A stretch of DNA of 15,151 nucleotides from assembly GCA_964407325.1 (NCBI GenBank), contig CAYOVA010000031.1:1-15151 (forward strand), written 5' to 3'. Position numbers and translations under genes: made by a program. Origin of the DNA: JAOAFZ01 sp964407325 (GTDB lineage Bacteria > Patescibacteriota > Microgenomatia > UBA1406 > GWC2-37-13). Of this stretch, positions 1 to 6,613 are shown one piece after another (within the stretch, counting starts at the first letter, position 1; the number at the start of each line of letters is the position of its first letter). The notes under the pieces are model-generated. The model worked only from the letters and a program-made list of their open reading frames with translations. It ran no database searches and was not told where the DNA came from.

Positions 1-2
1 TG

Positions 3-8
3 TACACT
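3..8 (+). promoter_or_regulatory. Possible -10 box of a leaderless pgk promoter
   Basis: The hexamer TACACT, directly preceded by TG, ends 6 bases before the pgk ATG at 15. The match to TATAAT is only 4 of 6 and the -35 region lies outside the window. It is listed because the same 6-base spacing to the ATG recurs at several other genes here. Confidence 0.35.
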
Positions 9-14
9 CATCCT

Positions 15-1193
15 ATGCCACACATACACTATCTCGACGAATCCGATATAACAGGAAAAAAAGTTCTTATGCGGGTCGATTTCAACGTCTCCCTAAATCC
101 TGACCACACCATAGCCGATGATGAACGTATCCAGCGAACCCTGCCAACTATCCGCTATATCCTGGAACACGGGAATAAACTGATTTTGGTGAGCCACCTT
201 GGTCGTCCGAAAGGCCGAGATCCCCAATTTAGCTTGCAGCCTGTTGTTGCCAAGCTCCAGGAGTTGTTTCCTGATTACGCTGTCAAATTAGTTGACGACT
301 TTACCACAGACCGCTCTGCTATTGATAACCAGCAAGACAAGGAAATTATTGTCCTAGAAAACATCCGCTTTTACCCCGGTGAGAAAAAAGGCGACGATGG
401 TTTTACCAAACAGCTGAGCGAATTGGCAGATGTCTATGTGAATGATGCCTTTGGAGTAAGCCATCGAGCCGATGCTTCTGTAGTTGGTGTAACAAAGTAC
501 CTCCCTTCATACGGCGGGTTGCTGTTAAAGCGCGAAGTTGAGATGATTTCAAAAGCTACTGAAAATCCAAAGAAACCCTTTGTGGCAATTCTGGGCGGCG
601 CAAAGATTTCTACCAAAATCCATTTGGTGGAACGTCTTATGGAAATGGCAGATTACCTGATTTTAGGTGGCGGCATTGCCAATACGTTTTTAAAGGCTTC
701 CGGATATGAAATCGGTAAAAGCATTTGTGAATACGAGGAAGAAGAAGCTGCCCGCAAGATGATTTTCCAGGCCGTCCAGAAAGATACGCGTATTCTCTTC
801 CCGTCCGATGTTGCCATCGCAGGCTCTACTGATGCCACGGAAGACATGATTGTTTCAGTGGACATGGTTCCTGCTGACAAGCTCATTCTTGATATCGGCC
901 CGGAAACCCAGGCAAAGTTTGGGGCGATTATTGCCAGTGCTGCAACAGTTGTCTGGAACGGTCCGGTAGGCTATTTTGAAAATCCGCAATTTAGAAGAGG
1001 AACTGATTTTATCTACTACGCAATAACAGAAAACCCTGACGTGGTTTCTATTCTAGGAGGTGGTGATACGCTCTCGGCAATTTCCAAAAAAGAATATCTT
1101 GATAAAATTACCCATATTTCAACAGGTGGGGGTGCCATGCTTGAATTTATCGAAAAAGGGAGTTTACCGGGTATTGATGCACTGAAGAAGTGA
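15..1193 (+). CDS. pgk: Phosphoglycerate kinase
   Basis: This enzyme interconverts 1,3-bisphosphoglycerate + ADP and 3-phosphoglycerate + ATP, the first ATP-yielding step of lower glycolysis, in the cytoplasm. The 392-residue length is normal for bacterial Pgk. Family motifs appear in order: RVDFN at residues 20-24, SHLGRPKG at 60-67, ENIRFYPGE at 115-123, NDAFGVSHRADAS at 143-155, LGGAK at 193-197, WNGPVGYFE at 314-322, GGGDT at 348-352 and STGGGA at 369-374. The substrate-binding N-domain and nucleotide-binding C-domain are therefore both complete. The ATG at 15 gives the expected short N-terminus ahead of the first strand; no SD is visible, and a -10-like box lies 6 bases upstream. The gene converges on the next one, with 55 bases between them and no clear terminator. 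Identification is essentially certain. Confidence 0.98.
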   Translation: MPHIHYLDESDITGKKVLMRVDFNVSLNPDHTIADDERIQRTLPTIRYILEHGNKLILVSHLGRPKGRDPQFSLQPVVAKLQELFPDYAVKLVDDFTTDRSAIDNQQDKEIIVLENIRFYPGEKKGDDGFTKQLSELADVYVNDAFGVSHRADASVVGVTKYLPSYGGLLLKREVEMISKATENPKKPFVAILGGAKISTKIHLVERLMEMADYLILGGGIANTFLKASGYEIGKSICEYEEEEAARKMIFQAVQKDTRILFPSDVAIAGSTDATEDMIVSVDMVPADKLILDIGPETQAKFGAIIASAATVVWNGPVGYFENPQFRRGTDFIYYAITENPDVVSILGGGDTLSAISKKEYLDKITHISTGGGAMLEFIEKGSLPGIDALKK

Positions 1194-1248
1194 GGGAACT
1201 ACGCGCTAACGGAAAGGACTTTATCGAGAACTTGAGAATGATCTTCTA

Positions 1249-2124
1249 TTACAACCTTCCGTTCTTAAACTCAAGAAACTGAGAATCTATAACACATGTA
1301 CTGGCGGTGCTTCCTTCGGGACAGGGAGTTTCTTCATATTCTTTATACTGGTACTGTCCGAAAATGCCCCATTGTATTGCTGAGGTTTTGCCAAGTGATT
1401 GGTAAAAGCCGTCGGCTGAGTCAATCATTACTGTATTAGGAACTTCATCAGCACACGTAGCGCATCGTAACAATGCTAAAGAAATATATCTTCCTTCTGG
1501 ACTAATAGCAGTTGCATAGGGAATTTGCGATTCACTTTCAGAAAATGTATTCACTATTCTGACAGGATGCTCCGGATCAAATTCGTTATAAACATACACA
1601 CTGTAGTCTGTGCCGGTTTTAACAATAACTATCAAATTGGCAGTATCAAGTGAGGCCATATAGCTAAACACAACCGGTTCAGTTCCTTCTACCCGAAACA
1701 ACGGCTTCCAGGGATAAGAACTGGCATCGGACAAATCGGTATCTTCTATCGAAAAGCCCGATTGAGGAGCCACAAGCGTATTGTTAAGCCGTATAAACGG
1801 GATATTGTTAATGCGGGCTGTCGAAACAGTATTTTCCCCTTCAGTAACGGTTGAAGAATCAATATTTTTTACGGGAAACCGAGGTAGTTCGGCAGGGGCG
1901 CTATCTTGCTCTCCAGCCACCTGGCCTTTTTCCGGTTTATTCAGTTTTACCTCTGCGTTTGGATTCAGAATCTGGTCCCAGGTAATACTATTTCGCATCG
2001 CCATGGGGTTTACTCCAAATCGTGAAACGAGGTATATTAAACCTCCCGCAGAAATAAAGAACAATAGAAGTACCGCGATTAAGCGGGCAATATCTTTTGA
2101 AGAAGATTTTTCGTAATAGGCCAT
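1249..2124 (-). CDS. Membrane-anchored hypothetical protein with a possible beta-propeller-type extracytoplasmic domain
   Basis: I do not recognise this 291-residue protein as a named family. A single hydrophobic segment at residues about 13-33, following a Lys-containing start, looks like an uncleaved signal anchor. The next 100 residues are polar and Pro/Ser/Glu-rich, like a linker. The remainder is beta-rich; the stretch around 206-218 (AISPEGRYISLAL) resembles the core of a TolB/PD40-type propeller blade, but only about one blade is recognisable. Four cysteines lie late (C221, C224, C268, C277). The C221/C224 CxxC and the second pair could form disulfides outside the membrane, or bind a metal. 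The gene starts 12 bases after the DUF192 gene on the same strand, so the two are probably co-transcribed. Both are anchored proteins, which hints at a shared envelope role; this is inference. Confidence 0.75.
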   Translation of the reverse strand: MAYYEKSSSKDIARLIAVLLLFFISAGGLIYLVSRFGVNPMAMRNSITWDQILNPNAEVKLNKPEKGQVAGEQDSAPAELPRFPVKNIDSSTVTEGENTVSTARINNIPFIRLNNTLVAPQSGFSIEDTDLSDASSYPWKPLFRVEGTEPVVFSYMASLDTANLIVIVKTGTDYSVYVYNEFDPEHPVRIVNTFSESESQIPYATAISPEGRYISLALLRCATCADEVPNTVMIDSADGFYQSLGKTSAIQWGIFGQYQYKEYEETPCPEGSTASTCVIDSQFLEFKNGRL

Positions 2125-2136
2125 ATAGCTATTTAA

Positions 2137-2622
2137 TCACTTTTCTGGGACAAGTTCAACCACGATATTGACGGGATCAACCGAGCTTACCTCGACTATC
2201 TCACCCGATCGGGTAATAGACGGCAAGTCAGATTTTCTGACAACAGTATCGTCCAGCATCCAAAAGATTTTTAAATCCATAAGGGTATTTTTATTCCAGA
2301 AGGTTTTTGGGGAGACATCATTAAACAGAAACACCATGCCGTCATAGGGCTCTATGTCTGTTACATCCATTAAGCCAAGCGATTGTTTGTCACCGGTGTC
2401 TGCAACCAGGAGATTGTATTTTTCCCCCTCGATTATCATTGTTTTACTTTCATAGCCTTCCCAGTTTTTCTTTAAAGGGACGGGTGGGGCAGAGGGAGCG
2501 GAAAGTGAATTTTGTTGGACAGATGTGGGTTGAAACGCAATATAATCGGAGACATTGGTAAACAAAAGGTAGACAATAACCCCGGAAACGGCCAGTGTGA
2601 GCAAAGAAAGCAATTTGTTCAT
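2137..2622 (-). CDS. DUF192 family protein, membrane-anchored
   Basis: This is a 161-residue protein. Residues about 3-22 form a hydrophobic anchor or signal peptide, and about 31-52 are a Pro/Ser linker. A DUF192 domain fills the rest. The recognisable pattern is VADT near 73-76, QSLGLM at 80-85, DGMVFLF at 94-100 and FWNKNT at 108-113, followed by a hydrophobic strand and a C-terminal VVELVP segment. The usual family signature is FWMKNT, so the Met is replaced by Asn here. DUF192 proteins are small, typically exported beta-rich domains with no agreed biochemical function. The gene lies between typA, whose stop is at 2639, and the 291-residue anchored protein. A TACAAT box 6 bases before the ATG suggests it has its own leaderless promoter, overlapping the typA end. 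Confidence 0.9.
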   Translation of the reverse strand: MNKLLSLLTLAVSGVIVYLLFTNVSDYIAFQPTSVQQNSLSAPSAPPVPLKKNWEGYESKTMIIEGEKYNLLVADTGDKQSLGLMDVTDIEPYDGMVFLFNDVSPKTFWNKNTLMDLKIFWMLDDTVVRKSDLPSITRSGEIVEVSSVDPVNIVVELVPEK

Positions 2623-2628
2623 ACCCGT

Positions 2629-2634
2629 ATTGTA
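2629..2634 (-). promoter_or_regulatory. Candidate leaderless promoter -10 for the DUF192 gene
   Basis: Read on the minus strand, TACAAT (5 of 6 to consensus) is followed by the six bases ACGGGT and then the ATG at 2622. Transcription would start at or beside the start codon. No SD and no good -35 are visible. The box sits just beyond the typA stop. Confidence 0.45.
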
Positions 2635-2638
2635 CTAA

Positions 2639-4306
2639 TTATCCTTCTCGTCTGCGGTGGATTCTGCGTTCATTNNNNNNNNNNNNNNNNNNNNNNNNNN
2701 NNNNNNNNNNNNNNNNNNNNNNNNNNNNNNNNNNNNNNNNNNNNNNNNNNNNNNNNNNNNNNNNNNNNNNNNNNCGTTCCTGTGCGGAACCGAGCCCATA
2801 TGCCAAAGAAACTCCTGGTTTAACTGCAATCAAGGCTCCATTGCGCATACTTTCCATTTTGCCACCCTTTGGTTCGTATCCTAGAAAGTAGGTATTCATA
2901 ATAGCTGTTCCACGGCTCTTTGTTAACATTACGTTTCGAATACCAAGCAAGTTTTGACTTGAAATTTTGTATCGAAGTCTTACGTTATCGTTGTGATCGG
3001 TATGCATATCTTCCATTAACCCTTTTCTCTTTCCCATTTCTTCTGTTACCGCACCCATGTATTCACTTGGAACATCAATAGTTGCTTCTTCGTATGGTTC
3101 ACACATAACACCGTCGATTTCCTTGTAAATTACCTGAGGCTTTGAGATTTCAAGTTCAAATCCTTCACGACGCATTGTCTCGATAAGAACAGATAAGTGA
3201 AGTTCTCCACGACCATGAACCACAAACTTTACCCCTTCCTGTGCTTCTTCGATCTTAAGACCAATGTTTGTTTCTTTTTCTTTGAGTAAGCGTTCTTTAA
3301 TCTGTCTGGAAGTACCATATTTCCCTTCACGACCTGCAAAAGGAGATGTATTTGGTCCAATGGTAATCTTAATTGTTGGTTCTTCGAGAGTGATAGGAGG
3401 GAGACCTTCCGGATTTGCAGGATCTGTAACGGTATCCCCGATAGTAAGATCCGGAATTCCGGCAATGGCAATAATATCGCCCGCTGATACGACATCAACT
3501 TCCTGTCGTGCAAGCCCGATTGATGTATACAGTTTTACTGCTCTAAACTTTCCAGTTACTACACCATTATGAACCAGTGAAATATTTTCACCTTTCTTTA
3601 ATTGACCACGACGTACTTTTCCAATACACAGACGTCCAACATAAGGATCGTAATCAAGTGTTGAAATCTGCATCTGGAATGGTTGATCAAGATCAACTAC
3701 TGCATTCGGGATTTCAGAGACAATTGTTTCAAACAGGGGTTCAAGTGAGCCCGGAGTATCTGAGGTGTAGTTTTCGGGAAGTTCTCTGAATACCTTTCCG
3801 TCGCGTCCCACACCATAGAGAGTGGTAAAGTGCAGTGCATCTTCATCATGAGCAAGTTCAAGGAAGAGGTTTTCCACATCGCTGATAACTTCTGCGGGAC
3901 GAGAGTCTTTTTTGTCGATTTTATTGATAAGGAGGATAATTTTTAGTTTCTGTTCAAGGGCTTTTTTTAGTACAAACTTGGTTTGAGGTAGGGGGCCTTC
4001 AGCAGAGTCTACTAATAGGATAGCTCCGCTTGCCATGCCCAAAGTACGTTCAACTTCACCACCGAAGTCTGCGTGTCCGGGAGTATCGATAATGTTAATC
4101 TTTTCGTCTTTGTAGAATACCGAAGTGTTTTTGGCAAGGATGGTAATACCCTTTTCGCGCTCAAGATCGTTGGAATCCATAATAAGCTCCTGCGTCATTT
4201 CTTTCTGATTGTCACGGAAGGTATGCGTTTGTTTGAGGAGAGCATCAACTAATGTAGTCTTTCCATGATCGACGTGGGCAATAATAGCGATATTTCGAAT
4301 ATTCAT
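2639..4306 (-). CDS. typA: Translational GTPase TypA/BipA (3' part interrupted by assembly gap)
   Basis: TypA/BipA is a ribosome-binding GTPase of the EF-G type, linked in other bacteria to 50S assembly and growth at low temperature. GTPase motifs are present: G1 AHVDHGKT at residues 10-17, G2 REKGITI at 50-56, G3 DTPGH at 74-78 and G4 NKID at 128-131. The usual G5 Ser-Ala is not obvious; the equivalent stretch near 161-167 reads TTLYGVG. Domain II/III and TypA-specific segments follow, including VIYKEIDGV...EPYEEATIDVP and the G-Y-EPKGG stretch. Residue 510 precedes the 100-N run. The split codon there is CGN, always Arg, matching the conserved Gln-x-Arg-Gly of the family. The 11 residues after the gap (NERRIHRRREG) fit a basic TypA tail, but that frame is not proven. 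Family lengths near 600 imply about 90 residues are missing, more than the 34 the Ns represent. Confidence 0.95.
   Translation of the reverse strand: MNIRNIAIIAHVDHGKTTLVDALLKQTHTFRDNQKEMTQELIMDSNDLEREKGITILAKNTSVFYKDEKINIIDTPGHADFGGEVERTLGMASGAILLVDSAEGPLPQTKFVLKKALEQKLKIILLINKIDKKDSRPAEVISDVENLFLELAHDEDALHFTTLYGVGRDGKVFRELPENYTSDTPGSLEPLFETIVSEIPNAVVDLDQPFQMQISTLDYDPYVGRLCIGKVRRGQLKKGENISLVHNGVVTGKFRAVKLYTSIGLARQEVDVVSAGDIIAIAGIPDLTIGDTVTDPANPEGLPPITLEEPTIKITIGPNTSPFAGREGKYGTSRQIKERLLKEKETNIGLKIEEAQEGVKFVVHGRGELHLSVLIETMRREGFELEISKPQVIYKEIDGVMCEPYEEATIDVPSEYMGAVTEEMGKRKGLMEDMHTDHNDNVRLRYKISSQNLLGIRNVMLTKSRGTAIMNTYFLGYEPKGGKMESMRNGALIAVKPGVSLAYGLGSAQEXXXXXXXXXXXXXXXXXXXXXXXXXXXXXXXXXXNERRIHRRREG
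2675..2774. other. Assembly gap (100 N) inside typA
   Basis: Exactly 100 Ns, the conventional placeholder for a gap of unknown size. Comparing the flanking TypA sequence with remembered full-length homologues suggests the true gap is around 260-275 bases. Window coordinates beyond it may therefore be about 170 bases short of the real molecule. Confidence 0.97.
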
Positions 4307-4330
4307 ACTATAAAGTTAATTTTTAGACAC

Positions 4331-4356
4331 AAAAAGCACGCGGAGAATTCCGTGTG
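4331..4356 (-). terminator. Hairpin plus U-run between radC and typA (terminator or leader attenuator)
   Basis: On the minus strand, CACACGGA and TCCGCGTG flank an ATTC loop, with one A-C mismatch in the 8-base stem, and are followed by CTTTTTG. This lies 34 bases after the radC stop and 25 bases before the typA ATG, so it can end radC transcripts. A good extended -10 (4372-4380) lies between radC and this hairpin, so typA transcripts would also have to cross it. The mismatch makes it a weak terminator. Confidence 0.42.
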
Positions 4357-4371
4357 AAGTAACAAGTGATA

Positions 4372-4402
4372 ATTATATCATACTACCACTCATAAATGTC
4401 TA
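4372..4402 (-). promoter_or_regulatory. Probable typA promoter with extended -10
   Basis: Read on the minus strand, TGA-TATAAT occupies 4380-4372: a perfect -10 hexamer with the TGn extension. A possible -35, TAGACA, lies at 4402-4397 with a 19-base spacer, overlapping the 3' end of radC. Transcription would start near 4365, giving a leader of about 60 bases that contains the 4331-4356 hairpin and has no SD before the typA ATG. Confidence 0.55.
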
Positions 4403-5037
4403 TGATCCTTAAAGGAATAATGTGTTTCCGGTGTGACTATAATGTGATCAAGAATAGGTATTCCCAGTATTCTTCCTGCCTCAACAAGCCTTTTTGTTAT
4501 AGAAATATCTTGATTCGAGGGTTGCTCATCTCCGGATGGGTGGTTATGAGAGACTACTACATGTGCTGCCAAATACTTAATCGCCGGTTCAAATACTTCG
4601 CGGGGATGAACCAGACTCTCGTTTAAAGTACCCACAGATACCGTTTCTTTATACAGAAGCTGATGGCGGGAGTTTAAATAGAGCGCTACACAGTGCTCTT
4701 TCTTTTGCTGCCGGATGTCACTAAGAAGCGGTAAGGCATCAGTTGCTGTCAAAATAGCCGGGACAGAGGTTTTCCTGGTATCACATATTCTGCTCCCTAA
4801 CTCGAGTGCTGCAAGAACAGAACTGGCTTTTGCTATATTTATACCATCTAATGCAAGGAGTGAAGTTAGGGTCACAGGTCCTTTCTTGATCATTGCATGC
4901 AGTTTTAATGCTATAGACTGTACGGATGCTCCTTTTACTCCTGACCCCAGCAATAAGGCTATCAGCTCGTTATCCTCAAGTGACTGAATTCCATACCTCA
5001 TCATGCGTTCCCGTGGTTGTAACGTTATTGGCTCCAT
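4390..5037 (-). CDS. radC: RadC family JAMM/MPN-domain protein
   Basis: This 215-residue protein has the normal RadC length and layout. The N-terminal helical part begins PRERMMRYG at residues 8-16 and continues SLEDNELIALLLGSG at 19-33. A helix-hairpin-helix-like stretch follows, around LLALDGINIAKASSVLAALELGSRI. The C-terminal JAB/MPN domain carries GTLNESLVHPREVFEPAI at 136-153. It also has a perfect HxHx7SxxD zinc site, with H164, H166, S174 and D177. The family was named for a supposed DNA-repair role that has not held up; its biochemical function is unknown, although the metal site suggests a metallo-isopeptidase or hydrolase fold. The ATG at 5037 follows an extended -10 by 6 bases, indicating a leaderless message. 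The gene is divergent from the membrane-protein pair beginning at 5097. Confidence 0.95.
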   Translation of the reverse strand: MEPITLQPRERMMRYGIQSLEDNELIALLLGSGVKGASVQSIALKLHAMIKKGPVTLTSLLALDGINIAKASSVLAALELGSRICDTRKTSVPAILTATDALPLLSDIRQQKKEHCVALYLNSRHQLLYKETVSVGTLNESLVHPREVFEPAIKYLAAHVVVSHNHPSGDEQPSNQDISITKRLVEAGRILGIPILDHIIVTPETHYSFKDHRHL

Positions 5038-5043
5038 GTATTT

Positions 5044-5052
5044 ATTATACCA
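5044..5052 (-). promoter_or_regulatory. Leaderless extended -10 promoter for radC
   Basis: On the minus strand TGG-TATAAT is followed by AAATAC and then the radC ATG. The perfect -10 with TGn extension sits 6 bases from the start codon, placing the transcript start on or next to the ATG. The -35 position holds only TCAAAA, as is tolerated with extended -10 promoters. There is no SD. Confidence 0.6.
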
Positions 5053-5062
5053 TAACGTATAT

Positions 5063-5090
5063 TTGATTTTGAAGGAGTAATTTGTACAAT
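5063..5090 (+). promoter_or_regulatory. Leaderless promoter for the 5097 membrane-protein gene
   Basis: TTGATT at 5063-5068, a 16-base spacer and TACAAT at 5085-5090 are followed by the six bases TGTGCT and the ATG at 5097. It overlaps the upstream side of the radC promoter on the opposite strand, so the two RNA polymerase sites are back to back within about 50 bases. Confidence 0.5.
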
Positions 5091-5096
5091 TGTGCT

Positions 5097-5579
5097 ATGT
5101 ACGAAGACATTGTTTCAGAGCAGCTTCTTTTAAATACCAATGGAATGTATCTTCTTATTGGATGGGCAGTACTCAACATAATCACCGGCTTTACCCTGGC
5201 GGCTTATTATCGGAAAAAAACTATACTTAAAAACTTTTTCCTGTTTAATGGACTGTGGAATATAGTAAATCTTTTCATTGCAGCAAGTGGTTTAGTTTTT
5301 CTTAACAGCATTCATCCACAAGATATCGATCTAAAAGAGCTGCTCTACACCATGTTTACGGTGGAAAAATTAATTCTGTTTAACGCCGGGCTCGACCTGG
5401 CTTATATTGCAATCGGAAGCTTTATGGTTGAACGGGGAGTTCATCATAAATCTCTACAATTTGTTGGCTTTGGAAAATCATTATGGTTGCAAGGAGGATT
5501 TTTGTTTCTGTTTGATATCATCCTCTATTACCTAAACACTATGTATAACCAACGTTATAGCATTTTTATTCTATTCTAG
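5097..5579 (+). CDS. Small four-helix integral membrane protein, function unknown
   Basis: This is a 160-residue protein with four predicted membrane helices at about residues 17-37, 47-69, 92-112 and 128-147. The pattern LNTNGMYLLIGWAVLNIITG (12-31) followed by FNGLWNIVNLFIAASGL (50-66) reminds me of the DUF6992-type family of small membrane proteins, where Gly-Trp-Ala and Trp-Asn-x-Val-Asn are recurrent. That assignment is from memory and unverified. I chose the ATG at 5097. A TTG 15 bases upstream (5082) lies only 4 bases after GAAGGAG, but the ATG sits the usual 6 bases after a TACAAT box. The stop codon TAG is immediately followed by the ATG of the next gene, so the two are surely co-transcribed and probably act together. 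Confidence 0.8.
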   Translation: MYEDIVSEQLLLNTNGMYLLIGWAVLNIITGFTLAAYYRKKTILKNFFLFNGLWNIVNLFIAASGLVFLNSIHPQDIDLKELLYTMFTVEKLILFNAGLDLAYIAIGSFMVERGVHHKSLQFVGFGKSLWLQGGFLFLFDIILYYLNTMYNQRYSIFILF

Positions 5580-5924
5580 ATGGAATACCGCTTTTTAGCA
5601 CAACAACAGCTTGCAATGTTCGGGAATATCTTCCTGGGCATTTTTACCGTTGCATGCCTGTTTTTTTTTGTGATGCTCTATATTTCAAGTAAAAACAAAG
5701 AGTCACTCTTCGCACCTATCGCGGTGTATACAAGTCTTGTTGTTACAGTAATCTCTTTTTCTTTTGCACTGCTGTTAAGTGACTACAATCCCTATGACGC
5801 TGCCTTTACCGCAGAAGTGTTAAAAACAATACAGCTTTACAGTTACGCTGTACTGGCTATTCTATTTGGGGTTGTTCTTTCTACTTTCGCAATATTAAAA
5901 CGTGCTGTAAAAAAGGTACGGTAA
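5580..5924 (+). CDS. Small three-helix integral membrane protein, function unknown
   Basis: This is a 114-residue protein with three membrane helices at about residues 13-35, 44-67 and 85-107. A short polar segment after helix 2 contains DYNPYDAAF, and the C-terminus (KRAVKKVR) is strongly basic and, by the positive-inside rule, cytoplasmic. I do not recognise a family. The start codon abuts the preceding stop (TAG then ATG) without an SD, so translation probably depends on ribosomes finishing the upstream membrane-protein gene. Together the pair would give seven helices. A split polytopic protein is conceivable, but the junction shows no sign of a frameshift: the first protein ends after its own helix 4 with a short tail. 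Confidence 0.75.
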   Translation: MEYRFLAQQQLAMFGNIFLGIFTVACLFFFVMLYISSKNKESLFAPIAVYTSLVVTVISFSFALLLSDYNPYDAAFTAEVLKTIQLYSYAVLAILFGVVLSTFAILKRAVKKVR

Positions 5925-5939
5925 TGGGTACTAGTACTT

Positions 5940-5945
5940 TATAAT
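5940..5945 (+). promoter_or_regulatory. Possible pyrE promoter -10
   Basis: A perfect TATAAT lies 26 bases before the pyrE ATG, in the 47-base gap after the membrane-protein pair. No recognisable -35 or TGn extension accompanies it, and the gap is AT-rich, so a chance match is possible. No SD precedes pyrE. Confidence 0.3.
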
Positions 5946-5971
5946 AGTTTGTATTATTACCATATAAAACT

Positions 5972-6601
5972 ATGAGCAATGTTGTCGAAATTCTAAAAAA
6001 ACTGGGCGCCGTATTAACCGATGACCATTTTGTATACACTTCAGGGAAACACGGTGAAGTATATATAAATAAAGATGCACTGTATCCTCACCCTGTGGAG
6101 ACTTCAGAAATAGGCAGGTTTTTTGCCGAGAAGTATAAGGATATGGATGTTGATGTAGTCGCTGCACCTGCATTAGGTGGCATTATTCTCTCAACGTGGA
6201 CGGCATACCACCTCACTCAAATGAAAGGAAAAGAAATTTTAGGAGTATATGCGGAAAAGATGCCGGATAAAAGTATGGGATTTACACGCGGCTACGACAA
6301 GCTGATCAAAGGGAAAAACGTGCTTGTAATTGAGGATTTGGCTAACACCGGAGGCTCTGTAAAGAAAGTCGTTGACCTGGTTAAGGCTACCGGTGGTACT
6401 GTTGTTGCCTGTTGTGTTATGGTAAACCGCAGCCCGGATACAGTCACCTCTGAAACCATGGGAGCGCCTTTTGATAGTCTTGGAGTGTTGAAGGCGGAAG
6501 CATGGGAAGAATCAGAGTTACCCGAACATATTAAAGCTCGTCCTATTAATACCAGTGTCGGTCATGGGAAAAAATATCTACAGGAAAAAGGTTTATTATA
6601 A
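5972..6601 (+). CDS. pyrE: Orotate phosphoribosyltransferase
   Basis: PyrE joins orotate to PRPP, giving orotidine 5'-monophosphate and pyrophosphate, the penultimate step of UMP synthesis. The 209-residue length is typical. SGKHGEVYINKDALYPHP at residues 24-41 is the family's substrate-proximal N-terminal motif. The PRPP-binding signature VLVIEDLANTGGS at 117-129 follows a basic loop near 106-115. In this signature Ala-Asn replaces the more common Thr-Thr pair before Gly-Gly. The gene lies 12 bases upstream of pyrF, so product and substrate pass between neighbouring gene products. No pyrB, pyrC or pyrD is present in the window, so the full de novo route cannot be inferred. No SD is visible upstream. 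Confidence 0.95.
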   Translation: MSNVVEILKKLGAVLTDDHFVYTSGKHGEVYINKDALYPHPVETSEIGRFFAEKYKDMDVDVVAAPALGGIILSTWTAYHLTQMKGKEILGVYAEKMPDKSMGFTRGYDKLIKGKNVLVIEDLANTGGSVKKVVDLVKATGGTVVACCVMVNRSPDTVTSETMGAPFDSLGVLKAEAWEESELPEHIKARPINTSVGHGKKYLQEKGLL

Positions 6602-6613
6602 ATTTTCAATTTC

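Noticed and set aside
1194..1248. Search for a terminator in the convergent pgk/hypothetical gap.
   Set aside because: Only a CTTGAG/CTCAAG pair about 33 bases apart was found, with no T-run; not supportable.
5082..5096. TTG start with GAAGGAG for the four-helix membrane protein.
   Set aside because: Spacing from the SD-like box is only 4 bases and the ATG at 5097 lies 6 bases after TACAAT, the recurrent geometry here. The TTG start adds just five residues and cannot be fully excluded.
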